Shown here in pieces: positions 9,302 to 18,736 of a stretch of 64,000 nucleotides of DNA (its first letter is position 1; every line of letters starts with the position of its first letter). The notes below the pieces were generated by a model. It worked only from the letters and a program-made list of their open reading frames with translations, made no database searches and was not told the origin of the DNA. The translations under genes and the position numbers were made by a program. The stretch comes from Metabacillus dongyingensis (GTDB lineage: Bacteria; Bacillota; Bacilli; Bacillales; Bacillaceae): positions 3,846,001 through 3,910,000 of the forward strand of contig NZ_CP082944.1 in NCBI RefSeq assembly GCF_019933155.2, read 5' to 3'.

Positions 9302-10509
9302 ACGTTCACCTTCTTTTTTCCCTGTACCATGCTGCTGACTTTGGTAGGAAGTCCATAAAGAGAGATGAAACCGACTGCTGCCTGATGGTCAAACGAATCA
9401 TCAGTTGTATATGTTGCAAGCTTTTCATCATAAAGAGAGTATGCAGATTTTCTTCCTTCAACAATGGCATGACCTTTAAAGAGTTTTACCCGAACCGTTC
9501 CTGTTACATATGTTTGTGTCTCTTTCAGGAAACCAAGCAGGGCATCCTTGAGCGGCGAAAACCATAAACCGTTATAAATGAGCTCTGTAAGCTTCATTTC
9601 AATAACAGGTTTAAAGTGTGCCACTTCTTTTACAAGAGTCAGATCTTCTAATTCTTTATGAGCTTTAAGCAGTGTAATTGCAGCCGGACATTCATATACT
9701 TCACGCGATTTAATCCCAACAAGGCGGTTTTCTACATGATCAATTCTTCCGACTCCATGCTTTCCTGCAAGTGCATTTAAATGAAGAATTAACTCTGACA
9801 GTGGATAAGAAGCACCATTTAATGAAACCGGCACACCCTGTTCAAATTCGATTTCCACCATGTCAGGTGTATCAGGTGTATTCTCAATCGAATTTGTCAG
9901 GTCATATGCTTCTTCGGGAGGAGCTGCCCATGGATCTTCAAGAACTCCGCACTCATTGCTTCTGCCCCATAAGTTCTGATCAATTGAAAACGGACTTCCT
10001 AGATTAATTGGAATCGGAATATTATTTTCCTGTGCATATTGAATTTCTTCCTCACGCGACCAGCTCCACTCGCGGACTGGAGCAAGCACTTCAAGGTCAG
10101 GGTTCAAAGCTTTAATAGATACTTCAAACCGAACCTGATCATTGCCTTTTCCTGTACAGCCGTGCGCAACTGCGATGGCATTCTCCTGCTCAGCAACCTC
10201 TACAAGCTTTTTAGCTATCAACGGACGTGACAGGGCAGATATAAGCGGGTATTTGCCTTCATATAAAGCATGTGATTGAAGAGCAACCAATGCAAATTCA
10301 TCAGCAAATTCTGTTTTAGCATCAATTACGTATGATTTAGAAGCTCCGACCTGCAGAGCTTTGCTTTGAATAAATGCAAGGTCTTTTCCTTCACCGACAT
10401 CCAAACAGCATGCAATCACTTCATACCCTTGATCCTGAAGCCACTTGATTGCTACTGATGTATCTAAACCGCCTGAATAAGCCAATACTACTTTTTTATT
10501 TATATTCAA
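9298..10509 (-). CDS. argG: Argininosuccinate synthase
   Basis: ArgG joins citrulline and aspartate using ATP. The N-terminus [17 protein letters not shown] has the PP-loop motif SGGLDTS that grips ATP. From the TTG at 10509 the protein is about 403 residues, the family length. That start has GAGAGGGG about seven bases before it; an upstream ATG adds 18 residues lacking family similarity. It is first in the argG-argH operon. AT-rich palindromic sequence at 10531-10565 upstream could hold an arginine repressor (AhrC/ArgR) box. Confidence 0.96.
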   Translation of the reverse strand: MNINKKVVLAYSGGLDTSVAIKWLQDQGYEVIACCLDVGEGKDLAFIQSKALQVGASKSYVIDAKTEFADEFALVALQSHALYEGKYPLISALSRPLIAKKLVEVAEQENAIAVAHGCTGKGNDQVRFEVSIKALNPDLEVLAPVREWSWSREEEIQYAQENNIPIPINLGSPFSIDQNLWGRSNECGVLEDPWAAPPEEAYDLTNSIENTPDTPDMVEIEFEQGVPVSLNGASYPLSELILHLNALAGKHGVGRIDHVENRLVGIKSREVYECPAAITLLKAHKELEDLTLVKEVAHFKPVIEMKLTELIYNGLWFSPLKDALLGFLKETQTYVTGTVRVKLFKGHAIVEGRKSAYSLYDEKLATYTTDDSFDHQAAVGFISLYGLPTKVSSMVQGKKKVNV

Positions 10510-10530
10510 CTTAATTTCCCCTCTCGGATG

Positions 10531-10565
10531 TATAAATATTAATTTTGATTTATATATATTCATTT
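10531..10565 (-). promoter_or_regulatory. Possible ArgR/AhrC operator and promoter of argGH
   Basis: On the minus strand TGAATATATATAAATCA resembles the arginine box pattern TNTGNATWWWWATNCANA, with TTGTTA further upstream as a possible -35. Matches are partial. Regulation of argGH by the arginine repressor is established in Bacillus. Confidence 0.35.
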
Positions 10566-10694
10566 GATAAATACTACTTTAACAAGTTATTCATAGTTTT
10601 TCAATAGGTTTCTCAAAACTTTTTATGAAATAATCGTGAATTTTATGCACGTGTCATGTAGAATAAAGGAAAGCTTACGCACGGGGGAATGACA

Positions 10695-11006
10695 ATGAAA
10701 CATTTTCGTTTTAGCGAGCGGCTTGGAATCTATTATCCAAACCTCGAAATGGAGTGGGAAAAGATTCACCCCCTTGAACAGGAAGCAATCCTGATGCAAT
10801 GGGAAAAAATACGGGGAAGCATACCGGACCAAATCGCAAAAATAGAAGAACAGATTAACGCGAAACAGGATGAATTGAACAATGAAGAGGATTTTTCAAA
10901 ATCCTGCAGGCTTAACGCCGAAATATCCGAGCACGCATCTATTATCAATGATTTATGGCTGTGGTTCAGACTTCATCAGCATGTATCAGAACGTGTGCAT
11001 TATTAA
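10695..11006 (+). CDS. Hypothetical helical protein (103 aa)
   Basis: I do not recognise it. The protein starts MKHFRFSERLGIYYPN and is mostly charged helix, with a likely coiled coil in the middle (IAKIEEQINAKQDELNNEED), ending in an aromatic segment NDLWLWFRLHQH. There is no signal or membrane segment, so it is cytosolic. The inner ATG at 10695 is chosen because GGGGG lies seven bases before it; the ATG at 10689 is too close. It diverges from argG and converges on moaB across a shared terminator. Confidence 0.8.
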   Translation: MKHFRFSERLGIYYPNLEMEWEKIHPLEQEAILMQWEKIRGSIPDQIAKIEEQINAKQDELNNEEDFSKSCRLNAEISEHASIINDLWLWFRLHQHVSERVHY

Positions 11007-11031
11007 AGTATAGAAATAAGATAATATGCAT

Positions 11032-11066
11032 AAAAAAACATCACCTGAGACGGTGATGTTTTTTTA
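11032..11066. terminator. Bidirectional terminator
   Basis: AACATCACC and GGTGATGTT pair around TGAGAC with A/T runs on both sides. It serves the hypothetical gene and moaB. Confidence 0.9.
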
Positions 11067-11069
11067 TGA

Positions 11070-11585
11070 TTATTTCAGATCTTTATTAACTTCTCTTACA
11101 ACATGTCCCAATTCCGGTATGATCAGCTTTTCCATTGCCAGTTTAACAGCACCCGCAGAACCTGGCATAGAGAAGATAACTGTATCATCTGAAACGCCGC
11201 TTATAGCTCTGCTCAGGATGGCTGATGATCCAATGTCCTCCTGGTAGCTCAGCATTCTGAACAGCTCTCCAAAGCCTGGAATCTCTTTTTCAAGCAAGCT
11301 CTGAACTGCTTCAATTGTTACGTCTCTTTTTGCAATTCCAGTGCCTCCATTTAGGAGGATCACGTCAACCTCACTCGATTTGCACCCGCTGTTAACAGCG
11401 CTTTTAATTAACGTTTCTTCATCAGGAATGATTTCATATTGAACAACCTCATGACCTGCTTTTTTAATAAGCGCCGAGATTAGCTGACCGCTTTTATCCG
11501 TATCTGCCGTTCTAGTATCGCTGACCGTTATAATTTTGCAATATACCTTTGAAGGTGCCTGCAATTTATGTTCAATTGAACTCAT
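11070..11585 (-). CDS. moaB: Molybdenum cofactor biosynthesis protein B
   Basis: This is a MoaB/Mog-fold protein of the molybdopterin adenylylation branch of molybdenum cofactor synthesis. Family marks are KIITVSDTRT near the N-terminus, LLNGGTGIAKRDVT and the closing SMPGSAGAVKLAMEKL. Length is 171 residues from ATG 11585, which has AGGAGG upstream. The start lies inside the last codons of the EcsC-family gene (14-base overlap), so the two are co-translated. The location next to argG matches B. subtilis. Confidence 0.94.
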   Translation of the reverse strand: MSSIEHKLQAPSKVYCKIITVSDTRTADTDKSGQLISALIKKAGHEVVQYEIIPDEETLIKSAVNSGCKSSEVDVILLNGGTGIAKRDVTIEAVQSLLEKEIPGFGELFRMLSYQEDIGSSAILSRAISGVSDDTVIFSMPGSAGAVKLAMEKLIIPELGHVVREVNKDLK

Positions 11586-12426
11586 AATCGGCCTCCTTTT
11601 TTTCAAGCAGCAGCCTGTAGCGGTAATATTGATGGGCAAAATCTGTAATTTGCCTTGTCAGCTGGTAATTTATTCCAGCCCCAATAGCCATACCTATCAA
11701 TGGAATACCGCCAATCATCTTTTTTCGCAGCATGGATATAGCTGATACTTTTAAAAGCTGTTTAAGTAAATGATCAATGCTCGCCTGATTGGCAAGCTTG
11801 TCTTCTCCCTCATAAAAAAACGGATTTTCCTCTTTGTTATTCAGGTCATCTGTCAGATCAACCCATTGCTTATAGCGCAGATGCTTGGGAAGAAGTGCAG
11901 CATGATAAACTTTTAAAGATGTCATCATTTCAAAAGGAGAATTCACTTCATAGCCGTAGCTTAGAGCTGTCATTTGTACTGCACGCAGGTTTAACAGCAT
12001 TTGAGCTGGAAGATCAATTCCCATTAATAGGAATCCCCCTGTCCCTGCTAAACCGCCTTGAACGAATGAATATAGACGATGCTTGGACAATTGTAAATCT
12101 GATATGTAATGCAGCTGATCTACACTGAGTTTTTTTAAATCATAAATGTGATGAATGTCTTCATCAAATGTTTTTGCTGTCATGAGCAGCTGCTGTCTTG
12201 CATCATGCTGCACATGTGAGTTTTGAATGAAAGAATGCAAATGAAAGAGGATATCGTCAAGCTTATCGAAGAATTTCCGTTTGATCGGCTCTGGAATGCC
12301 GTTAAGCTTTCGGTTTAGCCACTTGTCATACGTGCGGCCAAAATCTGAGCGAAGATCCTCCCTCAAGCGCTGTTCCCACACTTGTATTTCTGCAAGCAAC
12401 TGACTTTCCCGATTTGATAGCGTCAT
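11572..12426 (-). CDS. EcsC-family protein (284 aa)
   Basis: It belongs to the EcsC family, named after a protein of the B. subtilis ecs operon whose biochemical role is unclear. It shows the family pattern: charged helical N-terminus, a Gly-rich membrane-associating core (GGLAGTGGFLLMGIDLPAQ), LNLRAVQMTALSYGYE, and a second hydrophobic Gly segment IPLIGMAIGAGINYQL near the C-terminus. It is probably peripheral or integral to the membrane. It overlaps moaB by 14 bases, which suggests one transcript, though the functional link to molybdopterin is not evident. Confidence 0.85.
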   Translation of the reverse strand: MTLSNRESQLLAEIQVWEQRLREDLRSDFGRTYDKWLNRKLNGIPEPIKRKFFDKLDDILFHLHSFIQNSHVQHDARQQLLMTAKTFDEDIHHIYDLKKLSVDQLHYISDLQLSKHRLYSFVQGGLAGTGGFLLMGIDLPAQMLLNLRAVQMTALSYGYEVNSPFEMMTSLKVYHAALLPKHLRYKQWVDLTDDLNNKEENPFFYEGEDKLANQASIDHLLKQLLKVSAISMLRKKMIGGIPLIGMAIGAGINYQLTRQITDFAHQYYRYRLLLEKKEADYEFN

Positions 12427-12527
12427 TTTCCTTCCTCCCGTTTCCAGACATCTCCATTATTTATTTAATTATATCATATTGGATCATTTAGTTTCATTGA
12501 TGATCACATGCTGCTTTTCAGCTCGAA

Positions 12528-13943
12528 TCAATTTAATAAAAGACCTGCGGCAACATATAATATGGCTGCAGCTGCACAGCCGACTGCGGTAAAAGTCAAT
12601 TTATAGCGGGCATACTCTACAACAGGCATCTCGAGGATTGATGCTGTAGTAATGGTAGTATCTCCGAGCGGTGAGGTCATGGCGCCAAATGCCCCGCTTG
12701 CAAATACCGCGCCCACTGTAAGCGGTATGGAAGCACCTGAAGCGACCGCAAGTGTCATCCCAAGCGGCATAAATAATCCCCACGTCCCCCAGGAAGATCC
12801 GATAAAATAACCGACAGCAGAGCCAAGCAAAAAGATAATGGCCGGCACTAAGGAAGCAGGCAGAACGTTCCCAAGCGTCAAACTGATGAAATCAGAAAAG
12901 CCAATATCCTCGGCTGAAAGGGAAAGGGCCCATACTAAAATAAGAAGGATAATTGCTTGCATCATCTGATTGCCGCCGTCATAAAAATGATAGAGTGTTT
13001 CTTTCAGCGGGACTCGGCGTATGCTGTAAAACAAAAAGGTAATCACCAATGTCAAGAAGACAGCAAGCAGCATAACGAAGGTTGCATCCGCTTTTGCAAA
13101 AGATTGAAAAACTGTATTTCCGCCCTTTTCAGTGCCATCCTGCCAAAGCAGAAACATTGATAGTCCAAGAAGAAAAAATAAAGGGACTATTAAATGCCAG
13201 GGTTGAGCTTTTACTTCTTCCAGCTCTTGCTTAAGCCCTATTCCATGATAGGGGTGCTCTTCTGCCGCTGCCTTTTGTTTTTTTGCCCTGCTCTGTTTTT
13301 TAGATTTTCTGAACGTGCTGATCAGTCCAAGAAAAAGCATGACAATTGCAAAGAAATTAAAAGGTATGCTTGAGAGGTAAATTTGATAGGGATAGAGGTC
13401 CAGGTGATTTCTTTCAATTCCGCTCTCTACCAATGAAAGCATAAAACCAGTAAATGCAGTGCCTGCGGGCAATAAAACAATTGTAGAAGCAGTTGAAACA
13501 TCCATTGTAAAACCAACTTTTTGTTTTGACAGTTCGGTTTTTTCCATAAGTGACTTAATGACTGGCCCGATCATCATAATCCGAAACATCGGCATCATGA
13601 AGGTAAAGGGCAAAGACAGCCAAATAATGCTTAACAGCCCCCGTTCTGACTTTACTTTCTTTCCGACCCACTCTGAGAACCCTTTAATTCCTCCGGAAAT
13701 TTTCATCATTCCGACTAACCCGCCAAATAAATACAAAAAAACAATAATTTTCATATTTGTATCATCCGCCAGCGTTTCGAGAACATAATTCAGTACTTGC
13801 TGCAGACCTCCTAAAAGTTCTGCCTTTACAATAAAAGAACCTGCAAGCAGACCAAGTACGAGTCCGGGCAAAATTTCTTTCAGCCATATAGATAGTGCAA
13901 TAACAATTAAAAACGGAACAAGTGAGAGCCAGGCGTATTCCAA
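12528..13943 (-). CDS. NhaC-family Na+/H+ antiporter
   Basis: This is an integral membrane protein of 471 residues with about 11-12 hydrophobic segments (for example WLSLVPFLIVIALSIWL at the N-terminus and AVFASGAFGAMTSPLGDT near the C-terminus). The conserved stretches LPAGTAFTGF, GSSWGTWGLFMPLG and TSPLGDTTITT fit the NhaC / Na_H_antiporter superfamily, which exchanges sodium (or an organic anion pair) for protons. The start is TTG with AAGGAG eight bases before it. Similar transporters move malate/lactate or amino acids, so the substrate is not certain. It stands alone between ackA and the EcsC gene. Confidence 0.85.
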   Translation of the reverse strand: MEYAWLSLVPFLIVIALSIWLKEILPGLVLGLLAGSFIVKAELLGGLQQVLNYVLETLADDTNMKIIVFLYLFGGLVGMMKISGGIKGFSEWVGKKVKSERGLLSIIWLSLPFTFMMPMFRIMMIGPVIKSLMEKTELSKQKVGFTMDVSTASTIVLLPAGTAFTGFMLSLVESGIERNHLDLYPYQIYLSSIPFNFFAIVMLFLGLISTFRKSKKQSRAKKQKAAAEEHPYHGIGLKQELEEVKAQPWHLIVPLFFLLGLSMFLLWQDGTEKGGNTVFQSFAKADATFVMLLAVFLTLVITFLFYSIRRVPLKETLYHFYDGGNQMMQAIILLILVWALSLSAEDIGFSDFISLTLGNVLPASLVPAIIFLLGSAVGYFIGSSWGTWGLFMPLGMTLAVASGASIPLTVGAVFASGAFGAMTSPLGDTTITTASILEMPVVEYARYKLTFTAVGCAAAAILYVAAGLLLN

Positions 13944-14038
13944 ACAGATTGCTCCTTCCTTTCATGCATTTTTTTATTAGTGTGCCAAAAACATGGCATT
14001 TCCACTAATGCATTTAGTTTGCATATAAGGAAGAATTC

Positions 14039-14070
14039 AAAAAAGACAGCCATCAATGATGACTGCCTTT
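14039..14070 (-). terminator. Terminator of ackA
   Basis: GGCAGTCATCA and TGATGGCTGTC pair on the minus strand, followed by a T run. Confidence 0.85.
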
Positions 14071-14083
14071 CTATCATTCCATT

Positions 14084-15271
14084 TTATTTAGCAATGCGTT
14101 CAACATCACGCGCAATCATAACTTCCTCATTTGTTGGAATAATGATGACTTTTACTGGTGAATGAGGATAGCTTACGAACGCCTCTTCGCCGCGAACCTG
14201 ATTAAGTGCAGGATCCCAGTATACACCCATGAATTCTAATCCGCGAAGTACACGTTCGCGAATATCGATGCTGTTTTCCCCGATTCCAGCAGTGAAGATG
14301 ATAGCATCTACACCTGACATGCGCGCTGCATAGGAACCGATATATTTGTGGATTCTGCTTGCAAATACTTCTAATGAAGTTCTTGCACGATCATTTCCCC
14401 CTTCTGCAGCTTTTGTAATGTCGCGCAGGTCGGATGATAATCCTGAAATTCCAAGCAGACCGCTTTTTTTGTTTAAAATGTCCAATACTTCAATAGCAGA
14501 ATGACCTGTTTTCTCCATAATGAATGGAATTAAAGCAGGATCGATATTCCCTGAACGAGTTCCCATCGCTACACCAGCAAGCGGGGTAAAGCCCATTGAT
14601 GTATCAATGGATTTTCCGCCTTCAATCGCAGCAATACTTGCACCGTTCCCTAAATGACAGGAAATAAGACGAAGCTGTTCAATCGGACGGCCTAATAATT
14701 CAGCTGCTCTTTCTGAAACGTACTTATGAGATGTTCCGTGGAAACCGTATTTACGAATGCCGAATTTCTCATAATACTCGTATGGAAGGCTGTATAAGAA
14801 AGATTGTTCCGGCATTGTCTGATGAAAAGCTGTATCAAAAACAGCTACAGCAGGCACGTTTGGAAGAACCTCTTTAAATGCTTTGATACCGACAACGTTA
14901 GCCGGATTATGAAGAGGAGCAAGTTCTGATAGCTCTTCAATTTCTTTCAATGTTTCAGGAGTAATAAGTACGGAATCATCGAATTTTTCTCCGCCGTGAA
15001 CAACACGGTGGCCAATTCCTTCAATTTCATCCAACGAACCGATTATTCCAAGCTCTGTTAATTTAGAAAGCAGGATTTTAACAGCAACAGCATGATCTGG
15101 AATATCTGTTGTCTCTGTTATTTTTTCCCCGTTTACTGAAATCGTAAATACGGCTTGATCTAAACCGATTCGTTCTACAAGACCAGCCGTTAAAACGTCC
15201 TCAGCCGGCATTTCGAATAATTGGAACTTCAAAGAAGAGCTCCCTGCATTAATTGCAATTACTTTTGCCAT
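14084..15271 (-). CDS. ackA: Acetate kinase
   Basis: AckA converts acetyl phosphate and ADP into acetate and ATP in overflow metabolism. The 395 residues begin with the ASKHA phosphate-binding signature [11 protein letters not shown]. They also contain [10 protein letters not shown], the second ATP motif [14 protein letters not shown], and [14 protein letters not shown]. The start ATG follows AAGGAGCGG. An upstream cre-like site at 15419-15432 sits near -56 relative to the predicted start of transcription, consistent with CcpA activation known for B. subtilis ackA. Confidence 0.97.
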   Translation of the reverse strand: MAKVIAINAGSSSLKFQLFEMPAEDVLTAGLVERIGLDQAVFTISVNGEKITETTDIPDHAVAVKILLSKLTELGIIGSLDEIEGIGHRVVHGGEKFDDSVLITPETLKEIEELSELAPLHNPANVVGIKAFKEVLPNVPAVAVFDTAFHQTMPEQSFLYSLPYEYYEKFGIRKYGFHGTSHKYVSERAAELLGRPIEQLRLISCHLGNGASIAAIEGGKSIDTSMGFTPLAGVAMGTRSGNIDPALIPFIMEKTGHSAIEVLDILNKKSGLLGISGLSSDLRDITKAAEGGNDRARTSLEVFASRIHKYIGSYAARMSGVDAIIFTAGIGENSIDIRERVLRGLEFMGVYWDPALNQVRGEEAFVSYPHSPVKVIIIPTNEEVMIARDVERIAK

Positions 15272-15566
15272 TATGTTTACCGCTCCTTTTTATATAAAGC
15301 ACTTTGCATATTTAATAAGAAATTGTTCTCTTCCTTATTCTTTACAAATGAACCAGAATATTATCTGACTTTCTCATTTAAACATTGCATGTCAGACATT
15401 TCAAGTACATTTCCAGCTTGCAATCGTTTGCAGGATATATTCATTTTATTCAGATATTTCAAAGGAAAATGAACCTTTCAGGTCATTTAAAATTAATACA
15501 AAGGCAGAGTTTTAAAATGTGTCCAATCATTCTTTTTTTACATCTGAGACAAGTGCTCATCTAAGC
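15272..15566. other. ackA leader and promoter region
   Basis: No gene is seen. It holds the ackA promoter (minus-strand TTGAAA at 15399-15404, 17 bases, TTAAAT at 15376-15381) and the cre-like site. The predicted leader is about 100 bases. Confidence 0.5.
15419..15432 (-). promoter_or_regulatory. cre-like CcpA site upstream of ackA
   Basis: Minus-strand TGCAAACGATTGCA matches the palindromic cre pattern TGWAANCGNTNWCA except at the two W positions. It is centred about 56 bases before the predicted transcription start, a position typical of CcpA activation rather than repression. ccpA itself is at 62135-63139. Confidence 0.6.
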
Positions 15567-15604
15567 AAAAAAACGGGGAGACATCTGCTGTCTTCCCGTT
15601 TTTT
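15567..15604 (-). terminator. Terminator of ytxK
   Basis: AACGGGAAGACA and TGTCTCCCCGTT pair on the minus strand, followed by a T run. The hairpin is nearly symmetrical and could work both ways. Confidence 0.85.
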
Positions 15605-15647
15605 CCCAAGCTGATTGAAGCAGTAAATTTAATTTTTCATCCTAAAC

Positions 15648-16640
15648 TCACTTTTTATTTTCTGCAAACCAGCTGTCCAGCTGTTTCATAATGGACTGCA
15701 TGCCTGCTTTATCTGAAAACTTCGGAAGTTCGGCAAGCATTGCGTGTTTAGGAGCAGTGACGCCTTCTCCCTTTTTCTGAAGGATAAAAATGCTTTTAGC
15801 ATGCTGTTTATCTTTGAACAAAGACTCTGGCAACTGAAGAAGGCCTTGTACTATGACATGCTCTTTTAAGTATTCCTTTAGCTTTGGTGCTTCTTTTGAT
15901 TCAAATAAATGATTTGGCACGATAAAGAAAAGATATCCTCCTGCTTTTGTGTACTTAATGCTTTGCTCAATAAAGAGATGGTGGGAATAAGAGTGGCCGC
16001 TGTCAGCCTTGAGTTCAAATTTATCTGCACCAACATCATTCGGATAATAGCCGATCGGCAAATCACAAATGACATAATCAACAGGATCAACATAGAGTGG
16101 TTCCAGAGAATCCTGATTGTAAAACTGAACGGAGTGCTCTCCAAGATTTGCATTTAAAAAAGCAAGCTTTATAAGAAGGTCATCTACTTCTACGCCAAAA
16201 TTTTCTGTTTGCTCTTGTTTCAAGTGATTTAGAACAGTTGTTAATAAATTCCCAGTCCCCACAGCTGGATCGAGGAGGGAGATTTCCTTTTGATCTGAAG
16301 CAAATTTATTAACTAGATATCCGGTGAACAAGCCAACCGTATCAGGAGTCATTTGGTGATTGGCATGAGCGCCTTCTTTCAGCCCTTTTAAGATAACGAG
16401 CTGGAACGCTTTGCGGATTTCTTCTTTTTCATATGAACGGATATTTAATTGCTCATATTTCTTTGCAAGGTTCTTTTTGGCGATTTCGCTCATTTCCTCC
16501 TGAAGTACTTCATTTTGAAATAAATTCTCTCCAGTTTCGGCAACTGCCTCTATATATGTACAATTTAATTCTTTTGAAATTAATTCAGCTGATTCATTCA
16601 TCAAACTAAACAGCTTCTCTACTTTCGAAACGGCTTGCAT
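15648..16640 (-). CDS. ytxK: YtxK, class I SAM-dependent methyltransferase-like protein
   Basis: The N-terminal third is helical. A Rossmann methyltransferase domain follows with the AdoMet motif LLDPAVGTGNLL and, in place of the catalytic NPPY of adenine-N6 methylases, CDLPIGYYP. The overall layout resembles type I restriction HsdM enzymes, but there is no target-recognition or restriction partner, so it is probably a housekeeping methyltransferase of unknown substrate. Start ATG 16640 follows AAGGAGG. It forms the conserved ackA-ytxK-tpx neighbourhood of B. subtilis. Confidence 0.9.
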   Translation of the reverse strand: MQAVSKVEKLFSLMNESAELISKELNCTYIEAVAETGENLFQNEVLQEEMSEIAKKNLAKKYEQLNIRSYEKEEIRKAFQLVILKGLKEGAHANHQMTPDTVGLFTGYLVNKFASDQKEISLLDPAVGTGNLLTTVLNHLKQEQTENFGVEVDDLLIKLAFLNANLGEHSVQFYNQDSLEPLYVDPVDYVICDLPIGYYPNDVGADKFELKADSGHSYSHHLFIEQSIKYTKAGGYLFFIVPNHLFESKEAPKLKEYLKEHVIVQGLLQLPESLFKDKQHAKSIFILQKKGEGVTAPKHAMLAELPKFSDKAGMQSIMKQLDSWFAENKK

Positions 16641-16735
16641 GGTCGTTTCCTCCTTCAATGTTCGTATCCCCCATTCTACTGATCGGTATTATATATTTCA
16701 AGCAGCAAACACCATGTCCTGCTTTTTTTGCAAAC

Positions 16736-16776
16736 AAAAAGAACCTCAGTGCCCCGGGGCCATGAGGTTCTTTTTG
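16736..16776 (-). terminator. Terminator of tpx
   Basis: AAGAACCTCATGG and CAGTGAGGTTCTT-like arms pair around a GC-rich loop CCCCGGGG, with A/T runs at both ends. Confidence 0.8.
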
Positions 16777-16783
16777 GCAATTA

Positions 16784-17284
16784 TCAGTTTGCAGCTTTAG
16801 CAGCCTCAATTGCAGCATCGTAATCAGGATGATCTGTTGCTTCACTTACGTATTCAACGTATGTCACTTTATCATTGCTGTCAACTACAAATACAGCACG
16901 TGCCAGCAGTCTTAATTCCTGGATATGTACACCGTATGCTTCGCCAAAAGACAGATCGCGGTGATCAGAAACCGTTTGGACATTTTCAATGCCATTAGCT
17001 GCACACCAGCGCTTTTGAGCAAAAGGAAGATCTACACTGACAGTTAATACTTTTAAATTATCCAATTTAGCTGCTTCTTCATTAAAACGGCGTGTTTGTG
17101 CATCACATACACCCGTATCAATAGAAGGTACAACAGATAGAATTCGGACTTGACCTTTAGAATCAGATAATGAAACTTCAGACATATCATTTGCAAGCAC
17201 AGTGAAATTAGGAGCCGTGTCCCCAACCTTTACCTCATTGCCAATAAGCGTTACCGGATTTTGTTTAAATGTAATAGATGCCAT
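16784..17284 (-). CDS. tpx: Thiol peroxidase (atypical 2-Cys peroxiredoxin)
   Basis: Tpx reduces hydrogen and alkyl hydroperoxides with electrons from thioredoxin. The 166 residues contain the peroxidatic cysteine in [14 protein letters not shown] and the resolving cysteine in [11 protein letters not shown], spaced as in the Tpx subfamily. Start ATG 17284 has GGGGAGGAG upstream. It is cytosolic, monocistronic or with ytxK. In B. subtilis tpx belongs to the Spx regulon, but no Spx site can be read directly here. Confidence 0.96.
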   Translation of the reverse strand: MASITFKQNPVTLIGNEVKVGDTAPNFTVLANDMSEVSLSDSKGQVRILSVVPSIDTGVCDAQTRRFNEEAAKLDNLKVLTVSVDLPFAQKRWCAANGIENVQTVSDHRDLSFGEAYGVHIQELRLLARAVFVVDSNDKVTYVEYVSEATDHPDYDAAIEAAKAAN

Positions 17285-17435
17285 AAAAAAACTCCTCCCC
17301 AATAAGTATGTACAGTGTTAATATAGCTTGAATAAAGCGCGTTTGCAATGTTTACGCCTGTCTATTTACAAAATATTTAAATTATTATACGGGAAATAAA
17401 CCTTTAATCATCAAACATATGACGCGGATTTCATT

Positions 17436-17466
17436 AAAAAGTGCCAGTCAATTAAATGACAGGCAC
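17436..17466 (-). terminator. Terminator of ytfJ
   Basis: GTGCCTGTCA and TGACTGGCAC pair on the minus strand with a T run after. Confidence 0.85.
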
Positions 17467-17472
17467 CTGTTA

Positions 17473-17946
17473 TTAAATATTAAAATCTTCTTTTTGCTGC
17501 TGCTGAGCACTTGATTGATTTTGATCACTGCGATTTTTTTTGAAAATCCCCTGAATTTTCTCTACCGCCTGAGGAGCAGTATCCAGAATTTTTTCGTATA
17601 AATGCGTGCTTTCATCTAAATGCAGCATCTTTACGCCATTTGTGCCAACAATTAAAAATGCAATCGGAGTAATGGAAACACCGCCGCCGCTGCCTCCGCC
17701 AAAAGGTAATTTATGACCGCCTGCTGACCCGCCTGTTCCTGTTCCAGAATGATTTTTTTCCTCGCTGCCTGAGGCGTTAAATTCACTTCCGCCAGCAGCA
17801 AAACCAAAGCCAACCTTTGAAACGGTTAAAATGACGCTGCCATCAGGTGTTTCTACAGGATCACCAATGATAGTGTTTACATCAATCATTTGTTTCAGGT
17901 TTTCCATAGCTGTTTTCATAAGTCCTTGAATCGGATGATCACTCAT
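17473..17946 (-). CDS. ytfJ: Sporulation protein YtfJ (GerW family)
   Basis: The 157 residues begin HPIQGLMKTAMENLKQMIDVNT and have the central glycine-rich loop (FGGGSGGGVSITPIAFLI) of the GerW/YtfJ family, which is associated with spore formation and germination in Bacillus. The C-terminal tail is Gln/Lys-rich and disordered. It is small and cytosolic or membrane-associated. ytfJ lies 15 bases after ytfI with its own ribosome site, and the ytfI-ytfJ pair is conserved in Bacillus. Confidence 0.93.
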   Translation of the reverse strand: MSDHPIQGLMKTAMENLKQMIDVNTIIGDPVETPDGSVILTVSKVGFGFAAGGSEFNASGSEEKNHSGTGTGGSAGGHKLPFGGGSGGGVSITPIAFLIVGTNGVKMLHLDESTHLYEKILDTAPQAVEKIQGIFKKNRSDQNQSSAQQQQKEDFNI

Positions 17947-17961
17947 GATAAGTAGCCTCCT

Positions 17962-18660
17962 CTAAGCTGGTTTATTTTTCTTTTCTTTAGAAAGAAAAGA
18001 AAGTTGCTGATTAATAAAGGTTGGACGTCCGCCTCTCCAATATTTGAGCAAGCGTAATCCCGCTACCATAGCATGCCCGGTTCGAAAGTGAAGCATACAT
18101 GAAAGGATTGTTTTTGAACTCTTTTGATAAAAATTTGGCTCAATTGATATAATTGGCTGGCTTTTCAGTTTCATATATCCACTGATAACCGCTACCGCTG
18201 CTCCTTTTATTGTCCAGCCCGGGCCAATAAGCATACCTGTAGTCGCAGCATCTCCGGTCCCTAACTGAGAGCGCCATTCAAATTTAACAATTTTCACATG
18301 CTGTAAAAATTTTCGGATAATAACATGTAAATGAACAATATGCTCAGTCAGTTCTTTAACATCTTTTATACTCGTCAAAAAATCATCAGGAGAGATTTTT
18401 TCATCTTTTTCTTTCGGCTTGTCCGCCTTACCCATTTTTTTCTCTTCCTTTAAAATGAGATTTGGTCCATTGGGGTCTACTTTTATTAGAGGGATTTTAA
18501 TAGTATATTTCAGCAGCCCGAATAAAGCTTTCAGCTTGACCTTTATTTCATCATCGTCACCTACATGTTTTAAATCGAAAATAACCGTTATTTTCATAGT
18601 AAGGAAAAGAAAGAACAAAAAAAGTGCACATGCAATAATCCAGATCCATAACACCTTCAT
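17962..18660 (-). CDS. ytfI: YtfI, DUF2953 membrane protein
   Basis: One N-terminal membrane helix (WIWIIACALFLFFLFLTM) anchors a DUF2953 domain with the characteristic FGLLKYTIKIPLI and GTGDAATTGMLIGPGWTIKG segments. A lysine-rich linker (about residues 72-91) and a basic C-terminal tail ending KKNKPA flank it. The function is unknown. Its constant pairing with the sporulation gene ytfJ suggests a role in spore formation or germination. Confidence 0.9.
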   Translation of the reverse strand: MKVLWIWIIACALFLFFLFLTMKITVIFDLKHVGDDDEIKVKLKALFGLLKYTIKIPLIKVDPNGPNLILKEEKKMGKADKPKEKDEKISPDDFLTSIKDVKELTEHIVHLHVIIRKFLQHVKIVKFEWRSQLGTGDAATTGMLIGPGWTIKGAAVAVISGYMKLKSQPIISIEPNFYQKSSKTILSCMLHFRTGHAMVAGLRLLKYWRGGRPTFINQQLSFLSKEKKNKPA

Positions 18661-18694
18661 TCACAACCTTTCAATCTTTCATTATCACCCTCCT

Positions 18695-18736
18695 AAAAAA
18701 AAAATAAACCTGCAGCCGTTAATCGGCAGCAGGTTC
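18695..18736 (-). terminator. Terminator of yteJ
   Basis: AACCTGCTGCCG and CGGCTGCAGGTT pair on the minus strand, followed by a long T run. The stop codon of yteJ sits inside the stem. Confidence 0.85.

Noticed and set aside
15648..16640. Restriction-modification methylase as part of a defence system
   Set aside because: The gene is the conserved ytxK; no specificity or nuclease partner lies nearby and the catalytic NPPY is replaced by DLPIGY.
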